From the NCBI RefSeq assembly GCF_900114465.1, contig NZ_FOTD01000018.1, forward strand, positions 1-59,954: a DNA stretch of 59,954 bases, read 5' to 3'. This DNA is from Trichococcus palustris (GTDB lineage: Bacteria; Bacillota; Bacilli; Lactobacillales; Aerococcaceae). Shown here piece by piece: positions 18,228 to 27,357 of this stretch. Numbering within the stretch: the stretch's first letter is position 1; the number at the start of each line of letters is the position of its first letter. Under the pieces are notes generated by a model. That model made no database searches. It saw nothing but the letters and a program-made list of their open reading frames with translations, and was not told the origin of the DNA. A program made the position numbers and the translations under genes.

Positions 18228-19358
18228 ATGCGGATTCTGCATACCGCCGATTGGCATTTGGGAAAAATGGTCAATGATTTTTCCATGCTTGAAGGCCAAA
18301 GCTATTATTTAAATGCACTGATCGAAACACTAAAAACAAAAGAAATCGACGCCATCATCATGGCCGGTGACCTCTACGACCGTTCGCTGCCTCCGAAAGA
18401 AGCCGTCGCATTGGCGAACACGATTTTGACGCGGATGATAAAAGAACTGCAGGTGCCGGTCTTCGTCATCGCCGGCAATCACGACAGCAATGAACGGGTG
18501 GAATACGGTTCCCTTCTATTGGCCGACAGCCAACTGTATATCGAAGGGACCGTCAAAAAGGAGACCAGGAAAATCTCCCTGAACGGCACGAACTTCTATC
18601 TACTTCCCTTCGCCGACCATGTCTTCATCCGGGAACTGCTGCAGGATGACAGCATCAAAAACATCGAGGACGCTACGCGCATGCAGATCGAAGCGATAAA
18701 AGCGACGATGGATCCGGACGAAGTGAACATCCTGATCGCACACGGCTACATCATCGACTATGCACAGGACACCAGTGAAACCTCCGACTCCGAACGCCCG
18801 CTCAGCATCGGGACAGCCGAATATGTCAACGTGCACCTATTCGATGATTTCGACTATGTCGCCTTGGGGCATCTGCACAAAGCGCAGAAAGTTTCGAGCG
18901 ACAAGGTGCGTTACAGCGGCTCCATCCTGAAATATTCCAAGTCGGAAACGGCACATAAGAAGCAGGTTTCGATCGTCACCATCGACAAGAGCGGCGTAGC
19001 GATCGAACCGCTTTACATCAAGCCCTTGCGGGATATGCGCATAGTCAGGGGGACCTTTGCGGAATGCATGAAGGGCCAATCGGACGACTATCTCTTCTTC
19101 GAACTGGAAGATACGGAATACGTAATGGATGCCATGAACCAGCTGCGCCTGCGCTATCCCCAGGCGATGGGGCTGGAATACGTGACGCAACGCCAAGCGG
19201 AAACCGTTTCGTTGCAGCACAACCAGGAGGATCTGCAGAGAGCGACATTGCCGGAGCTTTTCAAGGACTTCTATGAACAATACCGCAATCTGGAGTTGGA
19301 CGAGGAAGCCTTCAAAGTCGTTTCCGATGCCTTCGCCGCCGTAGAAAGGGATGAGTAG
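18228..19358 (+). CDS. sbcD: Exonuclease subunit SbcD
   Basis: A 376-residue Mre11-type nuclease that with SbcC opens hairpins and processes DNA ends. The phosphoesterase motifs are all visible: ADWHLGK (about 7-13), MAGDLYDRS (about 45-53), VIAGNHDSNERV (about 80-91), NILIAHGYI (about 167) and LGHLHKAQKV (about 211-220). The C-terminal part is the capping domain. The start has AGAGGGGGA upstream. It abuts sbcC (TAG then ATG with no gap), so the two are one operon ending at the terminator at 22424. Confidence 0.95.
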   Translation: MRILHTADWHLGKMVNDFSMLEGQSYYLNALIETLKTKEIDAIIMAGDLYDRSLPPKEAVALANTILTRMIKELQVPVFVIAGNHDSNERVEYGSLLLADSQLYIEGTVKKETRKISLNGTNFYLLPFADHVFIRELLQDDSIKNIEDATRMQIEAIKATMDPDEVNILIAHGYIIDYAQDTSETSDSERPLSIGTAEYVNVHLFDDFDYVALGHLHKAQKVSSDKVRYSGSILKYSKSETAHKKQVSIVTIDKSGVAIEPLYIKPLRDMRIVRGTFAECMKGQSDDYLFFELEDTEYVMDAMNQLRLRYPQAMGLEYVTQRQAETVSLQHNQEDLQRATLPELFKDFYEQYRNLELDEEAFKVVSDAFAAVERDE

Positions 19359-22300
19359 ATGAGACCATTAAAACTGGAAATGAACGCATTCGGCCCCTAC
19401 AAAGGGAAAACGTCGCTGGACTTCACCCAATTCCAGAACCAGACGCTTTTCCTCGTCAGCGGTCCGACCGGCGCAGGCAAGACGACCATCTTCGATGCCA
19501 TCGCCTATGCGCTCTATGATGACTCGAGCGGCAGCAGCCGGGAAAAAGACACCTTCAAATCGCAGTTCGCCACCGACATGGACATGTGTTATGTGGATTT
19601 CACATTCGAATATAACGGTCAGCCTTACCGGATCGTACGGACCCCGGCCCAGACTGGGCCCGGCAAGAACGGCAAACCAAAAAATGTCCTTTCGGCCGTG
19701 GAATACTACCACGATGACACGGTCACGACGAAAGTCCGCGATGCCAATCTTGAAATCCAACAGTTGCTCTCCTTGACGTACGACCAGTTCAAGCAAATCG
19801 TCATGCTGCCGCAGGGAGAATTCAAGAAATTATTGGAATCGAACAGTGACGACAAGCAAAATATCTTCCGCAATATTTTCGGGACCGCCGTCATCAAAAA
19901 CTTCCAGGATCACCTGAAGAAGAAGACCAGCGAACTGCAGGGGCAGGCTAACTCCGCCATGGACGGTTTGAAGACGGCCTTCACCTTCGTTTCCGGAATA
20001 CCGGACGAGGAACTGCAGCAGGCGATTGCACTCGAGGATACACAAGCCGTGCAGGCACGCATCGCGGTCATCCTTTTGAAAAAAGAACAGGAACGGACAG
20101 AGCTCGAAGCAAGGCTGGCCCACTTGCGCGAACAAAGCCAGATCGCCGAAGGCAACCGCAAGCTCCTGCTGGAAATCGACCAGCTGGAAGCAGAAAAGAC
20201 GCAGCTCGTTCTGCAGCAGACAACCATCCTTGAAATGAAAAAGCAACTGGTGGACCATGAACAGGCCGCCGCAGCCGAAGCCAAAAGGAAGGCGCTGGTT
20301 TCGGAGGAAACGGATGAAAAAGGCAAACTCCTGCAGCTCGCTGAAAATGAGAATATGCTCAAAAAGGCGGAAGAGAGTTATGCGGATAAGAAGGCAGCAG
20401 CCGAAATGCTGGAAACCACCTATCAGCAAATACCCGTCTGGCGGGAGCTCGTCGATGCATTGAAGGAGCAGGAGAAAGAAATCGAAGCTTTGATCGGCAA
20501 AAAAAAGCAGCTGGACATCTTCAACGGAAACATCATCCAAGCCGAAAAGGATAAACGGGATGGAGAAGTAAAACGTGCCGAACTTTCCGAAGGAATGAAG
20601 GGCTTAACGGACAGCCTCTCCTCCATCCAGGCTGCCCAGAAAGAAGCCGTCCAGCTCCAAGAAACACTTGGCGGTATCCGGACGACAATGGCTCAATCAG
20701 AAAATCAAAAAGGCAAAACCAAACAGATTGCTGCTCTGCTGACCCGACAAATACGGGAAACAAGAGCCATGCAGGAACAGTATCAGCTTTTCTTGGCGAA
20801 AGACGAAGAACTCCGCAACGAAACAAGCCATTACAACCAAAATCTCGCGGGCATACTCGCAGAAAATCTTGCCGATGATGAAGCCTGCCCGGTTTGCGGC
20901 TCCCGCCATCACCCTGTCCTGGCCCAAAAAGCGTCAGCTACCTTGTCTGTGGATGAGTTGGAAGTTTTGGGAGAGGCACGCAATAAGGAGTACGCATCTT
21001 ACCAAACGCTTGCAGCTTCCTTGCAGAGTCTCCAGGAACAATTACAGGCACTGCATGACGAACTGGGCATCGCAACCGATCAATACGAAACTTTTGCAGC
21101 TTCACTGGAAATCCGGATGAACGATCAGGCACGCGCAGAAAAAACGCTATTGGCTGAAATCGAAGCCGTCAAAGCCTTGCTGGCCCAGCAAGATCTACTG
21201 CAAAGGCAACTGCAGATAGCTGAAGCGAAGAGCAAAGAGACGGACACAACCATCCAGAAATCGCTGTCCGCCATAGCATTCAACCGGGAACGCCTAGCGG
21301 AACTAAGCGAAGACATCGTCCAAACCGAAACGAAGCTTTCGGAGACAGATCTGCAGACGGTCCAGGATAAACGCAAGCAGCAGACCGAACAGATCGAATC
21401 CGTTACCCGGCAACATGCGGCTATGCAGACGGAAATCAATGAAGTTTCGCAACAGATTGCGGTATGCAAGGCAAACGCAATCGCCTATGCCACACAGGCA
21501 GCGGAAGCGGCTGAACGCGTAAAAACCGCAAAAACGGCCTTCGAAGAAGTCCTTGCGGCCACCAATTTGACCGAACCGTTTGACGGCTTGATCCTGAGCA
21601 CGGAACGTGTCCAAAAAAACAAAGAGGCGATTGAACAATACGAAAGCCACATGGCCATCAACCAAGACCGTTCGGAAAAACTGCAGGCATCCGCACAAGG
21701 ATTGGACCCCGCCAGCACGGCGGATTCCTTCGCGGAACAGAAAACAGCACTGGACGATGAAATCCGCACGATGGACAAGGAAAAGGAAGAGCTTGCAAGT
21801 GTCCTGCACCAGTTAAACACTGCGTCGGAACGGATTGCCGCAATCTTCAAAAAGCAACAAAAGATCCTGACTTCCTTCAAACAGTACAAGACCTTGTCCG
21901 AAATCGCCAATGGTTCGAAAGAAACGGACTATGTATCCTTTGAACGCTACGTGTTGGCGATCTACTACTCCGATATCATCGAAGCCGCCAATCACCGTTT
22001 CCAACAGATGACCAATAACCGCTACCTGTTGAGCCGCAAAGAAGACAAAGGAAAAGGCGCCGGAGCCAAAGGTTTGGACCTGGATGTCCTTGACCAATAC
22101 ACCGGACAGACCCGCAGCGTCAAAACACTGTCCGGCGGAGAAAGCTTCAAGGCTTCGCTTTCTCTGGCGCTGGGGCTGAGCGATGTCATGCAGAGCCGCA
22201 GCGGCGGCATCCACATCGATACGCTCTTCATCGACGAAGGGTTCGGAACGCTGGATTCGGAATCTTTGGATGCGGCCATCGAGGCCCTCTTCGAACTGAA

Positions 22301-22418
22301 CAGCCGCGGCAGATTGGTCGGAATCATCTCGCATGTGGATGAATTGAAGACGAGGATACCGGTCCACATCGAAGTCACCCGCTCCGCTGAAGGAAGCGAA
22401 GCGAAAATCGTGATGTAA
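19359..22418 (+). CDS. sbcC: Exonuclease subunit SbcC, SMC-like ATPase
   Basis: A 1019-residue Rad50-type protein. The N-terminal Walker A is SGPTGAGKTTIFDAI (about 34-48). Long coiled coils fill about 180-490 and 520-830, separated by the zinc hook ACPVCGSRHHP (about 509). The C-terminal half-ATPase has signature LSGGESFKASLSLALGLS and Walker B TLFIDEGFGTLD. Length matches the family. Codon use and overlap with sbcD look normal. The complex probably also limits palindrome-containing DNA, of which this window has several examples. Confidence 0.95.
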   Translation: MRPLKLEMNAFGPYKGKTSLDFTQFQNQTLFLVSGPTGAGKTTIFDAIAYALYDDSSGSSREKDTFKSQFATDMDMCYVDFTFEYNGQPYRIVRTPAQTGPGKNGKPKNVLSAVEYYHDDTVTTKVRDANLEIQQLLSLTYDQFKQIVMLPQGEFKKLLESNSDDKQNIFRNIFGTAVIKNFQDHLKKKTSELQGQANSAMDGLKTAFTFVSGIPDEELQQAIALEDTQAVQARIAVILLKKEQERTELEARLAHLREQSQIAEGNRKLLLEIDQLEAEKTQLVLQQTTILEMKKQLVDHEQAAAAEAKRKALVSEETDEKGKLLQLAENENMLKKAEESYADKKAAAEMLETTYQQIPVWRELVDALKEQEKEIEALIGKKKQLDIFNGNIIQAEKDKRDGEVKRAELSEGMKGLTDSLSSIQAAQKEAVQLQETLGGIRTTMAQSENQKGKTKQIAALLTRQIRETRAMQEQYQLFLAKDEELRNETSHYNQNLAGILAENLADDEACPVCGSRHHPVLAQKASATLSVDELEVLGEARNKEYASYQTLAASLQSLQEQLQALHDELGIATDQYETFAASLEIRMNDQARAEKTLLAEIEAVKALLAQQDLLQRQLQIAEAKSKETDTTIQKSLSAIAFNRERLAELSEDIVQTETKLSETDLQTVQDKRKQQTEQIESVTRQHAAMQTEINEVSQQIAVCKANAIAYATQAAEAAERVKTAKTAFEEVLAATNLTEPFDGLILSTERVQKNKEAIEQYESHMAINQDRSEKLQASAQGLDPASTADSFAEQKTALDDEIRTMDKEKEELASVLHQLNTASERIAAIFKKQQKILTSFKQYKTLSEIANGSKETDYVSFERYVLAIYYSDIIEAANHRFQQMTNNRYLLSRKEDKGKGAGAKGLDLDVLDQYTGQTRSVKTLSGGESFKASLSLALGLSDVMQSRSGGIHIDTLFIDEGFGTLDSESLDAAIEALFELNSRGRLVGIISHVDELKTRIPVHIEVTRSAEGSEAKIVM

Positions 22419-22423
22419 AAAGG

Positions 22424-22459
22424 AAAAGTCTAGATACCGGATGGGTAACTAGACTTTTT
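22424..22459 (+). terminator. sbcDC terminator
   Basis: Arms aaaagtctag (22424-22433) and ctagactttt, followed by further T. Confidence 0.8.
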
Positions 22460-22479
22460 TGCGTTTCCTGACTTTGTTC

Positions 22480-22914
22480 TTAAAAATCGGTTTGTTGACT
22501 TTTTCTTACTATCAATAAATCACAAGGCGCATTGCGAATGACATGGTTGGTGACAGAGCCGACAACCAATTTAGCGATGGCGCCCTTTCCAGTTGCACCC
22601 ATAACGATCAGGTCAATATTCCATTCTTCCAACAGATCTTTTGAGATCAGTTCCTTAGGATCGCCGGTACGCATATCTTTATGCACCGCCACTCCGTGCG
22701 CTCTCGCATACCTGTCCAGTTCATCAAATAAAGAATCCTTATCTTTTTGCAGTTGGGCTGCTTCCTCAGCATTATCCATTTTATCCAATATCGCAACAAG
22801 ATACAAATCAGCCTTGTTGCGTTCGGCGATATGTACCCCTTGTTTGAAAGCTGAAATCGAAGTTTCCGATCCATCAACTGGAACTAAAATACTTTTGTAC
22901 TCACTCATATCCAT
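22480..22914 (-). CDS. Universal stress protein, UspA family
   Basis: About 144 residues with one UspA domain. The first strand is KSILVPVDGSETS, and the ATP-binding glycine motif is VMGATGKGAIAKLVVGSVTNHVI (G-2x-G-9x-G-S/T type), so it is probably an ATP-binding Usp. It ends in CDLLIVR as usual. The start is probably ATG 22914 (GAAGGAG 5 nt upstream) or ATG 22908. It is a single gene; an AT-rich inverted repeat (23003-23034) lies upstream where its promoter should be. Confidence 0.9.
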   Translation of the reverse strand: MDMSEYKSILVPVDGSETSISAFKQGVHIAERNKADLYLVAILDKMDNAEEAAQLQKDKDSLFDELDRYARAHGVAVHKDMRTGDPKELISKDLLEEWNIDLIVMGATGKGAIAKLVVGSVTNHVIRNAPCDLLIVRKSQQTDF

Positions 22915-23002
22915 ACCCACTCCTTCGGGATAATCAACCAGAAAACGCTTTCCTTCCCTTTATTTTACTATATTATCTAAATAAACAAAAGATTTGTTAC
23001 TA

Positions 23003-23034
23003 TCATTATAATTAATTTATATAAATTATAATGA
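23003..23034. other. AT-rich inverted repeat upstream of usp
   Basis: TCATTATAATT (23003-23013) and AATTATAATGA (23024-23034) are perfect 11-bp arms around 10 bp. It could be an operator or part of the usp promoter. Confidence 0.4.
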
Positions 23035-23038
23035 CACG

Positions 23039-23067
23039 AAAAAAAGAGGAACGCCATAGCATCCCTC
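23039..23067 (-). terminator. Terminator of the HTH-PfkB gene
   Basis: GAGG/CCTC-based hairpin with a T-run on the minus strand. Confidence 0.6.
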
Positions 23068-23083
23068 AAAATTCTGCATCAAA

Positions 23084-24211
23084 TTAAATTTCAACGCTTT
23101 CTAACGTGCCGATTTCCTTGATATCTTTCCGCAATGTCGCCTGCGACAGGTTCGGGCGGACTTTATAGGCGGACTTCGCAGACATGATTGCGTTGACCAA
23201 GCCCGTCTGGATAATTTCCGGTAAGGTGTCCTTTTTCAAATAGGAGAACACGATGCCGGCACAAAGCGCCTCGTTGGTACCCCAAATGTACGTATCCGCG
23301 CCTTTGTTTTTCAAATCAAAGACCCGCATGCCGTGTTTTTCGCTCGCATATGCGACAGAGTGGCTATCCTTCGTCATAATCACATGCTGCACACCTTTAT
23401 CCAGCCACTTCTGCAGTGCAATCCGTAGGGAAGCAGGGCTATCGATCTCCATATCGAAATATTTTTCCGTTTCATCCTTTTTTGTGATCAGCAGTTTCAA
23501 TCCCTTCAAATTCTCAGGAATCGTGTGCAGTTTCAAAACAGATGCCGTGATCAACACGATGGGGATATTGTATTTCATGCCTATCTCCAACAGATGTTCC
23601 ATGCTTTCTTTCGGGCAATTTGAATCGCTCACGATGGCATTCGCCCTCTTCAAGGTGGCGATATGCTTCATGATCCATTCCGGTTGCATATAGTCATAGA
23701 TATCCATTTCGGCTAATCCAATCAGCATTTTTCCGTTGTGGTCGATGACTTCCATGAATGTTCCGGTCGCCAAACCGTTGACGGCTTCCACTTCGTTTAT
23801 TTTCATGAAGGGCCGCATCGCTTGTTCGATGGTTTGCCATTCCGCATCATTGCCCGCCAAAGACAGGAGGACCACTTCTTCTTGCAACCTCCCCAAATTT
23901 TCGGCAACGCTCAACGCCACTCCGCCGATGGATGTTTGCGAGGTCACATTATTCGATTGTCCATGGATTAAATCTTCTTCAACAAAATACCGTCTGTCTA
24001 TGCACGCTGCGCCGATGCAGACGATGGGACGCGTATCGTTGATGACATACGCTTTGCCCAACAAATAGCCGCGTTTCACTAAGCTGGAAATGATATTTGC
24101 AACAGCCGGTCGGGACAATCCAATTTTTTCCGCCAAATCCTGTTGGGAAATAAACGGATTTTCCTTGATGTAACTCAATATTTTAGATTCTTTTTCATTT
24201 AATGACATCAT
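23084..24211 (-). CDS. HTH-PfkB protein with degraded kinase motifs
   Basis: 375 residues. An N-terminal winged helix (SQQDLAEKIGLSRPAVANII, about 22-41) is fused to a PfkB-type sugar kinase fold, as in pseudouridine kinase-like proteins. The substrate motif GGxAxNxA reads GGVALSVAENLG. The C-terminal GAGDAF motif, which holds the catalytic Asp and anion hole, reads GTNEALCAG. Both the Asp and the key Gly are therefore replaced. No psuG or nucleoside hydrolase gene is adjacent. I infer a sugar- or nucleoside-sensing regulator rather than an active kinase. A promoter with a palindrome just downstream (24256-24271) suggests autoregulation. Confidence 0.8.
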   Translation of the reverse strand: MMSLNEKESKILSYIKENPFISQQDLAEKIGLSRPAVANIISSLVKRGYLLGKAYVINDTRPIVCIGAACIDRRYFVEEDLIHGQSNNVTSQTSIGGVALSVAENLGRLQEEVVLLSLAGNDAEWQTIEQAMRPFMKINEVEAVNGLATGTFMEVIDHNGKMLIGLAEMDIYDYMQPEWIMKHIATLKRANAIVSDSNCPKESMEHLLEIGMKYNIPIVLITASVLKLHTIPENLKGLKLLITKKDETEKYFDMEIDSPASLRIALQKWLDKGVQHVIMTKDSHSVAYASEKHGMRVFDLKNKGADTYIWGTNEALCAGIVFSYLKKDTLPEIIQTGLVNAIMSAKSAYKVRPNLSQATLRKDIKEIGTLESVEI

Positions 24212-24255
24212 TGTAATCCCCTTACGCTATAAAAAAGTCGGTCTTATCCCCACTC

Positions 24256-24271
24256 AATTTCATTTGAAATT
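24256..24271. promoter_or_regulatory. Palindromic operator candidate before the HTH-PfkB gene
   Basis: AATTTCA-TT-TGAAATT is a perfect 7-2-7 palindrome. It lies about 11-26 bp downstream of the predicted start point of the minus-strand promoter at 24289-24316. Confidence 0.45.
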
Positions 24272-24288
24272 CATTTTCACTGAACTTT

Positions 24289-24316
24289 AGTATACATCCA
24301 AAAAGTCCTAATGCAA
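24289..24316 (-). promoter_or_regulatory. Promoter of the HTH-PfkB gene
   Basis: On the minus strand TTGCAT (24316-24311), a 16-bp spacer and TATACT (24294-24289). Confidence 0.6.
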
Positions 24317-24393
24317 CATACTATTCAATAATTTACCATTATTTTTAACTTTAATGGGGATTTTCCATCCAGTGTAGCAATCCAAAACAGTTG

Positions 24394-24402
24394 TGCTATA
24401 AT
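24394..24402 (+). promoter_or_regulatory. Extended -10 promoter of the HAD gene
   Basis: TG-C-TATAAT; TATAAT at 24397-24402. Confidence 0.5.
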
Positions 24403-24433
24403 GAACGGGACTATTTTAAGGGAGTGATTGGCA

Positions 24434-25057
24434 ATGATCCAAACATTTATCTTTGATATCGACGGTACCATCATCGATACGGAACAATCCATCTTTATCG
24501 GCTTGGACAAAATTTTAATCAAGCATGCGGGACGACGGGCAACAAAGGAAGATATGCTCAAAGTATTCGGCATTCCGGGCATAAAAGGCTTGATTGCATT
24601 GGGATTCACGCATGAAGAGGCAACCGACCTTCATCCGAAATGGAGCGCCATCTCTCGGGAACATATAGATACGGTAGCCATTTTCGATGGGATGAAAGCA
24701 ACATTGCAACACCTGAAAGATAACCACCATCGCCTAGGCATCGTCACATCAAAGACCCGCGAAAGTTTTGACAGGAGCTTTACGCCTTTCGGACTGACTC
24801 ATTTGTTCGACGAAATCATCACATCCAGCGATACGAAAGAGCATAAACCCTCAGGCGAGCCTTTGACGGAATGTCTGAATCGCCTGGATGTACCGGCAGA
24901 GCAAGCCATCTACATCGGCGATTCCATCTTCGATAATTTGTGCGCCCGCAATGCGGATGTTGCCTTCGGCCTCGCCGAATGGGGTTCCCACACCAGCGAA
25001 GGCTTCGACGCCGATCATATCTTCAAAAAACCTCAGGACATCTTGTCCGTTCTTTAA
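24434..25057 (+). CDS. HAD-family phosphatase, phosphoglycolate phosphatase-like
   Basis: A 207-residue haloacid-dehalogenase hydrolase. Motif I is FIFDIDGTIIDTE (nucleophile Asp), motif II is IVTSKTRESF, motif III is the Lys in HKPSGEPL, and motif IV is YIGDSIFDNLCARNA. A helical cap sits between motifs I and II, as in the PGP/PpaX group. The start is ATG 24434, with GGGAGTG about 8 nt upstream; the in-frame TTG at 24428 is too close to that site. Substrate is not predictable; sugar phosphates or pyrophosphate are typical. It is convergent with the TPR gene. Confidence 0.88.
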   Translation: MIQTFIFDIDGTIIDTEQSIFIGLDKILIKHAGRRATKEDMLKVFGIPGIKGLIALGFTHEEATDLHPKWSAISREHIDTVAIFDGMKATLQHLKDNHHRLGIVTSKTRESFDRSFTPFGLTHLFDEIITSSDTKEHKPSGEPLTECLNRLDVPAEQAIYIGDSIFDNLCARNADVAFGLAEWGSHTSEGFDADHIFKKPQDILSVL

Positions 25058-25072
25058 TGAAAAGATTGAAAG

Positions 25073-25110
25073 AAAAAATAGGCACTCTCTTTTGGGGGTG
25101 CCTATTTTTT
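25073..25110. terminator. Terminator between the HAD and TPR genes
   Basis: Arms aaaaaataggcac (25073-25085) and gtgcctatttttt (25098-25110). The TPR gene's stop codon lies inside the second arm. Confidence 0.85.
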
Positions 25111-25788
25111 CTGCTCATTATTTTTGTGCTGTCCCCTGTCATCCAAACACCGAATCCGCTTCAGCAATTCATCGGCCGCTTCATGATTCCTATGCAATTT
25201 ATAGAGATAATGGCTATCCAGGTACAGTCCGCGCGCTTTTTCCAATTCATTGATGGTGAAATGATAGTCGCCTAAGCCGCGCAATACGCCCGCTATAACG
25301 ATGCTGTCTCCCGATTTTTCAGCGTAGTGTTTCGCTTTATCGATGTACACTTTGCCTTTGATCGGATTCCTTTGCAATAAAGACAACATGGCGGCCTCAT
25401 GATAGGTTTCCGCCAATCCGATATAATCATCCGGAAAATGCGTCATGCGGAAGGCCAACTCTTCTTCACACATGATGGCGGCTAAATCATATTCTTCCGT
25501 CTGGCGGGCATTCACAGCCAATTTATGAAGATATTCCGCTTCTTTTTTCAAATTTTTATCTTTTCTCGCATGCCAATAGAGCTCTTCCAAGCATTCTTTT
25601 GCTCCATCATAGTTTTCTTGTACCGTGTAACATTTCTCTAGTTCAGATACGATGGTCTGATATTCTTCCGCTTCGGGATTGTCCATCAGATACAACGCAT
25701 CCACATATTTTTTTTCTGCAAGTTCAAAATCATTTGCATCAAATGCAAGTTTAGCGGCATCAACCAGTTCCTGGACAAGCTTCTCCAT
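25102..25788 (-). CDS. TPR-repeat protein of unknown function
   Basis: About 228 residues, all helical. Several TPR-like units can be seen, for example AAKLAFDANDFELAEKKYVDAL, EKCYTVQENYDGAKECLEEL and GLGDYHFTINELEKARGLYL, spaced in the usual 34-40 residue rhythm. There is no signal peptide or membrane span, so it is probably a cytoplasmic interaction scaffold. The start is ATG 25788 (MEKLVQEL), preceded by GAGAGGGG. The last residues are a charged tail (KNNEQKK). Partner unknown. Confidence 0.75.
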   Translation of the reverse strand: MEKLVQELVDAAKLAFDANDFELAEKKYVDALYLMDNPEAEEYQTIVSELEKCYTVQENYDGAKECLEELYWHARKDKNLKKEAEYLHKLAVNARQTEEYDLAAIMCEEELAFRMTHFPDDYIGLAETYHEAAMLSLLQRNPIKGKVYIDKAKHYAEKSGDSIVIAGVLRGLGDYHFTINELEKARGLYLDSHYLYKLHRNHEAADELLKRIRCLDDRGQHKNNEQKK

Positions 25789-26144
25789 TATGCTACCCCT
25801 CTCACCAATCAAAAAAAATCTGTTAACGTTCTCATTTCATCTTACCACCAATTACCGTCTTTAGCAAAAGACAGCAATTGGTGGAGCATTTAATACGATT
25901 GCTTGCGTTTATTTCTTTAGAAAAGAACGACGCTAAAAGAAATAGCCAGTATTCCGGCAAGGATGACCAGCCGATTTATCCCTTTATGGTTACGCGCCAC
26001 GGAAGAAATTTCGCTGTTCAGCCCAGCGGTTTGAAGAGTTCGCTGATCCGTAATGGCAGTCGCTTCTGACAGGCTTTCCGCACCCGCATTGGATGCATCC
26101 TCGGCTGTAGAAGTTGCTTTATCCCGGCTGAAGTTGGAACATGC
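25789..26144. other. Intergenic region with a hairpin and a doubtful small ORF
   Basis: A hairpin at 25845-25884 has a 9-bp stem (CCACCAATT / AATTGGTGG) but no T-run. A minus-strand open frame ends at 25917 and codes for a Ser/Ala-rich segment with a C-terminal hydrophobic helix (RLVILAGILAISFSVVLF). Its only ATG (26180) lies inside the nspC terminator and no ribosome binding site is seen, so it may be a decayed gene. Confidence 0.3.
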
Positions 26145-26191
26145 CAAAAAAATGCCGCCACAGGAGATGAGACACCTCATGTGGCGGCATT
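26145..26191 (-). terminator. Terminator after nspC
   Basis: Perfect 12-bp stem aatgccgccaca / tgtggcggcatt with a 7-nt T-run on the minus strand. Confidence 0.85.
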
Positions 26192-26208
26192 AAATGATTG
26201 GTTTGCTT

Positions 26209-27348
26209 CTATAACCGGGACTTGAAGACCTCATAGCCGAATGTCTTGATGACTTTCGTGCCTTCTTTGACCGTATGCGCCGCGATGGCAGGCAGTTGGA
26301 TGCCATTGAAGGTCGTATTCTTAACCATCGAATAGATTGCCATATCCGTGAAGATCAATCTGTCGCCCGCCTGCAGCGGTTCATCGAACGAATAATCGCC
26401 GATCACGTCGCCGGCAAGGCAAGTCTGGCCGCCCAGACGATAGGTATGGACTTTCTCGCCCGCTTCGCCCGATCCGATGATGAAAGGCCGATACGGCATC
26501 TCCAGAACATCGGGCATATGACAAGTCGCGGAAGTGTCCAGAATCGCCAGATTCATTTGGTTGAAGTTTGTCTCCAATACGCTGGCCACAAGGAATCCCG
26601 CATTCAAAGCAACCGCTTCGCCGGGCTCCAGATAAACCTGCACATCGTATTTCCCCTTGATGTGGTTGACGCATTTCACCAATTTGGCGATGTCGTAGCC
26701 TTCGCGGGTGATATGGTGTCCTCCGCCGAAGTTTACCCACTTCATGTCATACAAATATTTGCCAAACTTCTCTTCGAAGACTTCTAAAGTCGCTTCCAAG
26801 GCATCGGAATCCTGTTCGCAAAGCGTATGGAAATGCAGGCCGTCCAGAATGCCTACTTGGCTGGCATCGAAATTGGCTTCCGTCGTGCCCAAGCGGGAAA
26901 ATGGACTGGCCGGATCATACAAAGCATGATCTTGTGTCGACAGTTCCGGATTGACGCGCAGACCGATGTGGATCGGACGCCCGCTGTTTTTCACCGCTTC
27001 GGCATACAGGTTCACTTGATTGGGGGAATTGAAGACGATATGATCCACAATCGGAATCAATGCTTCCATTTCCTCTTTCTTGAAGGCCGGCGCGAAGACA
27101 TGCGTCTCTTTACCAAACTCTTCAAAGCCCAATCTGGCTTCGTGGACGGAACTTGCCGTTGTACCGTCAAGATATTCGGCGATCAACGGATAGAAATGGT
27201 ACATGGAGAAAGCCTTTTGTGCCAGCAAAATTTTGCAGCCCGTCTGGTCCTTCACCGCTTTCAGAATTTCCAGGTTGTGCCGCAATAAGGTTTCATCCAC
27301 CACGTAGCTCGGTGTCGGCAACGCCTCAAAGTCAATTTTTGTTTCCAT
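26209..27348 (-). CDS. nspC: Carboxynorspermidine decarboxylase
   Basis: A 379-residue PLP enzyme of the alanine-racemase-like fold III that decarboxylates carboxyspermidine or carboxynorspermidine. The PLP lysine is probably in KILLAQKAFSMYHF (about 39-52). Other family blocks are LHFHTLCEQ, WVNFGGGHHITREGYD, YLEPGEAVALNAGFLVASV, LDTSATCHMPDVLE, and GGQTCLAGDVIGDYSF with the second-subunit Cys/Asp. It lies 9 nt after the carboxynorspermidine synthase gene, forming the two-step branch from putrescine or diaminopropane plus aspartate semialdehyde. The start has GGAGGAACGC upstream. Confidence 0.93.
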   Translation of the reverse strand: METKIDFEALPTPSYVVDETLLRHNLEILKAVKDQTGCKILLAQKAFSMYHFYPLIAEYLDGTTASSVHEARLGFEEFGKETHVFAPAFKKEEMEALIPIVDHIVFNSPNQVNLYAEAVKNSGRPIHIGLRVNPELSTQDHALYDPASPFSRLGTTEANFDASQVGILDGLHFHTLCEQDSDALEATLEVFEEKFGKYLYDMKWVNFGGGHHITREGYDIAKLVKCVNHIKGKYDVQVYLEPGEAVALNAGFLVASVLETNFNQMNLAILDTSATCHMPDVLEMPYRPFIIGSGEAGEKVHTYRLGGQTCLAGDVIGDYSFDEPLQAGDRLIFTDMAIYSMVKNTTFNGIQLPAIAAHTVKEGTKVIKTFGYEVFKSRL

Positions 27349-27357
27349 GCGTTCCTC

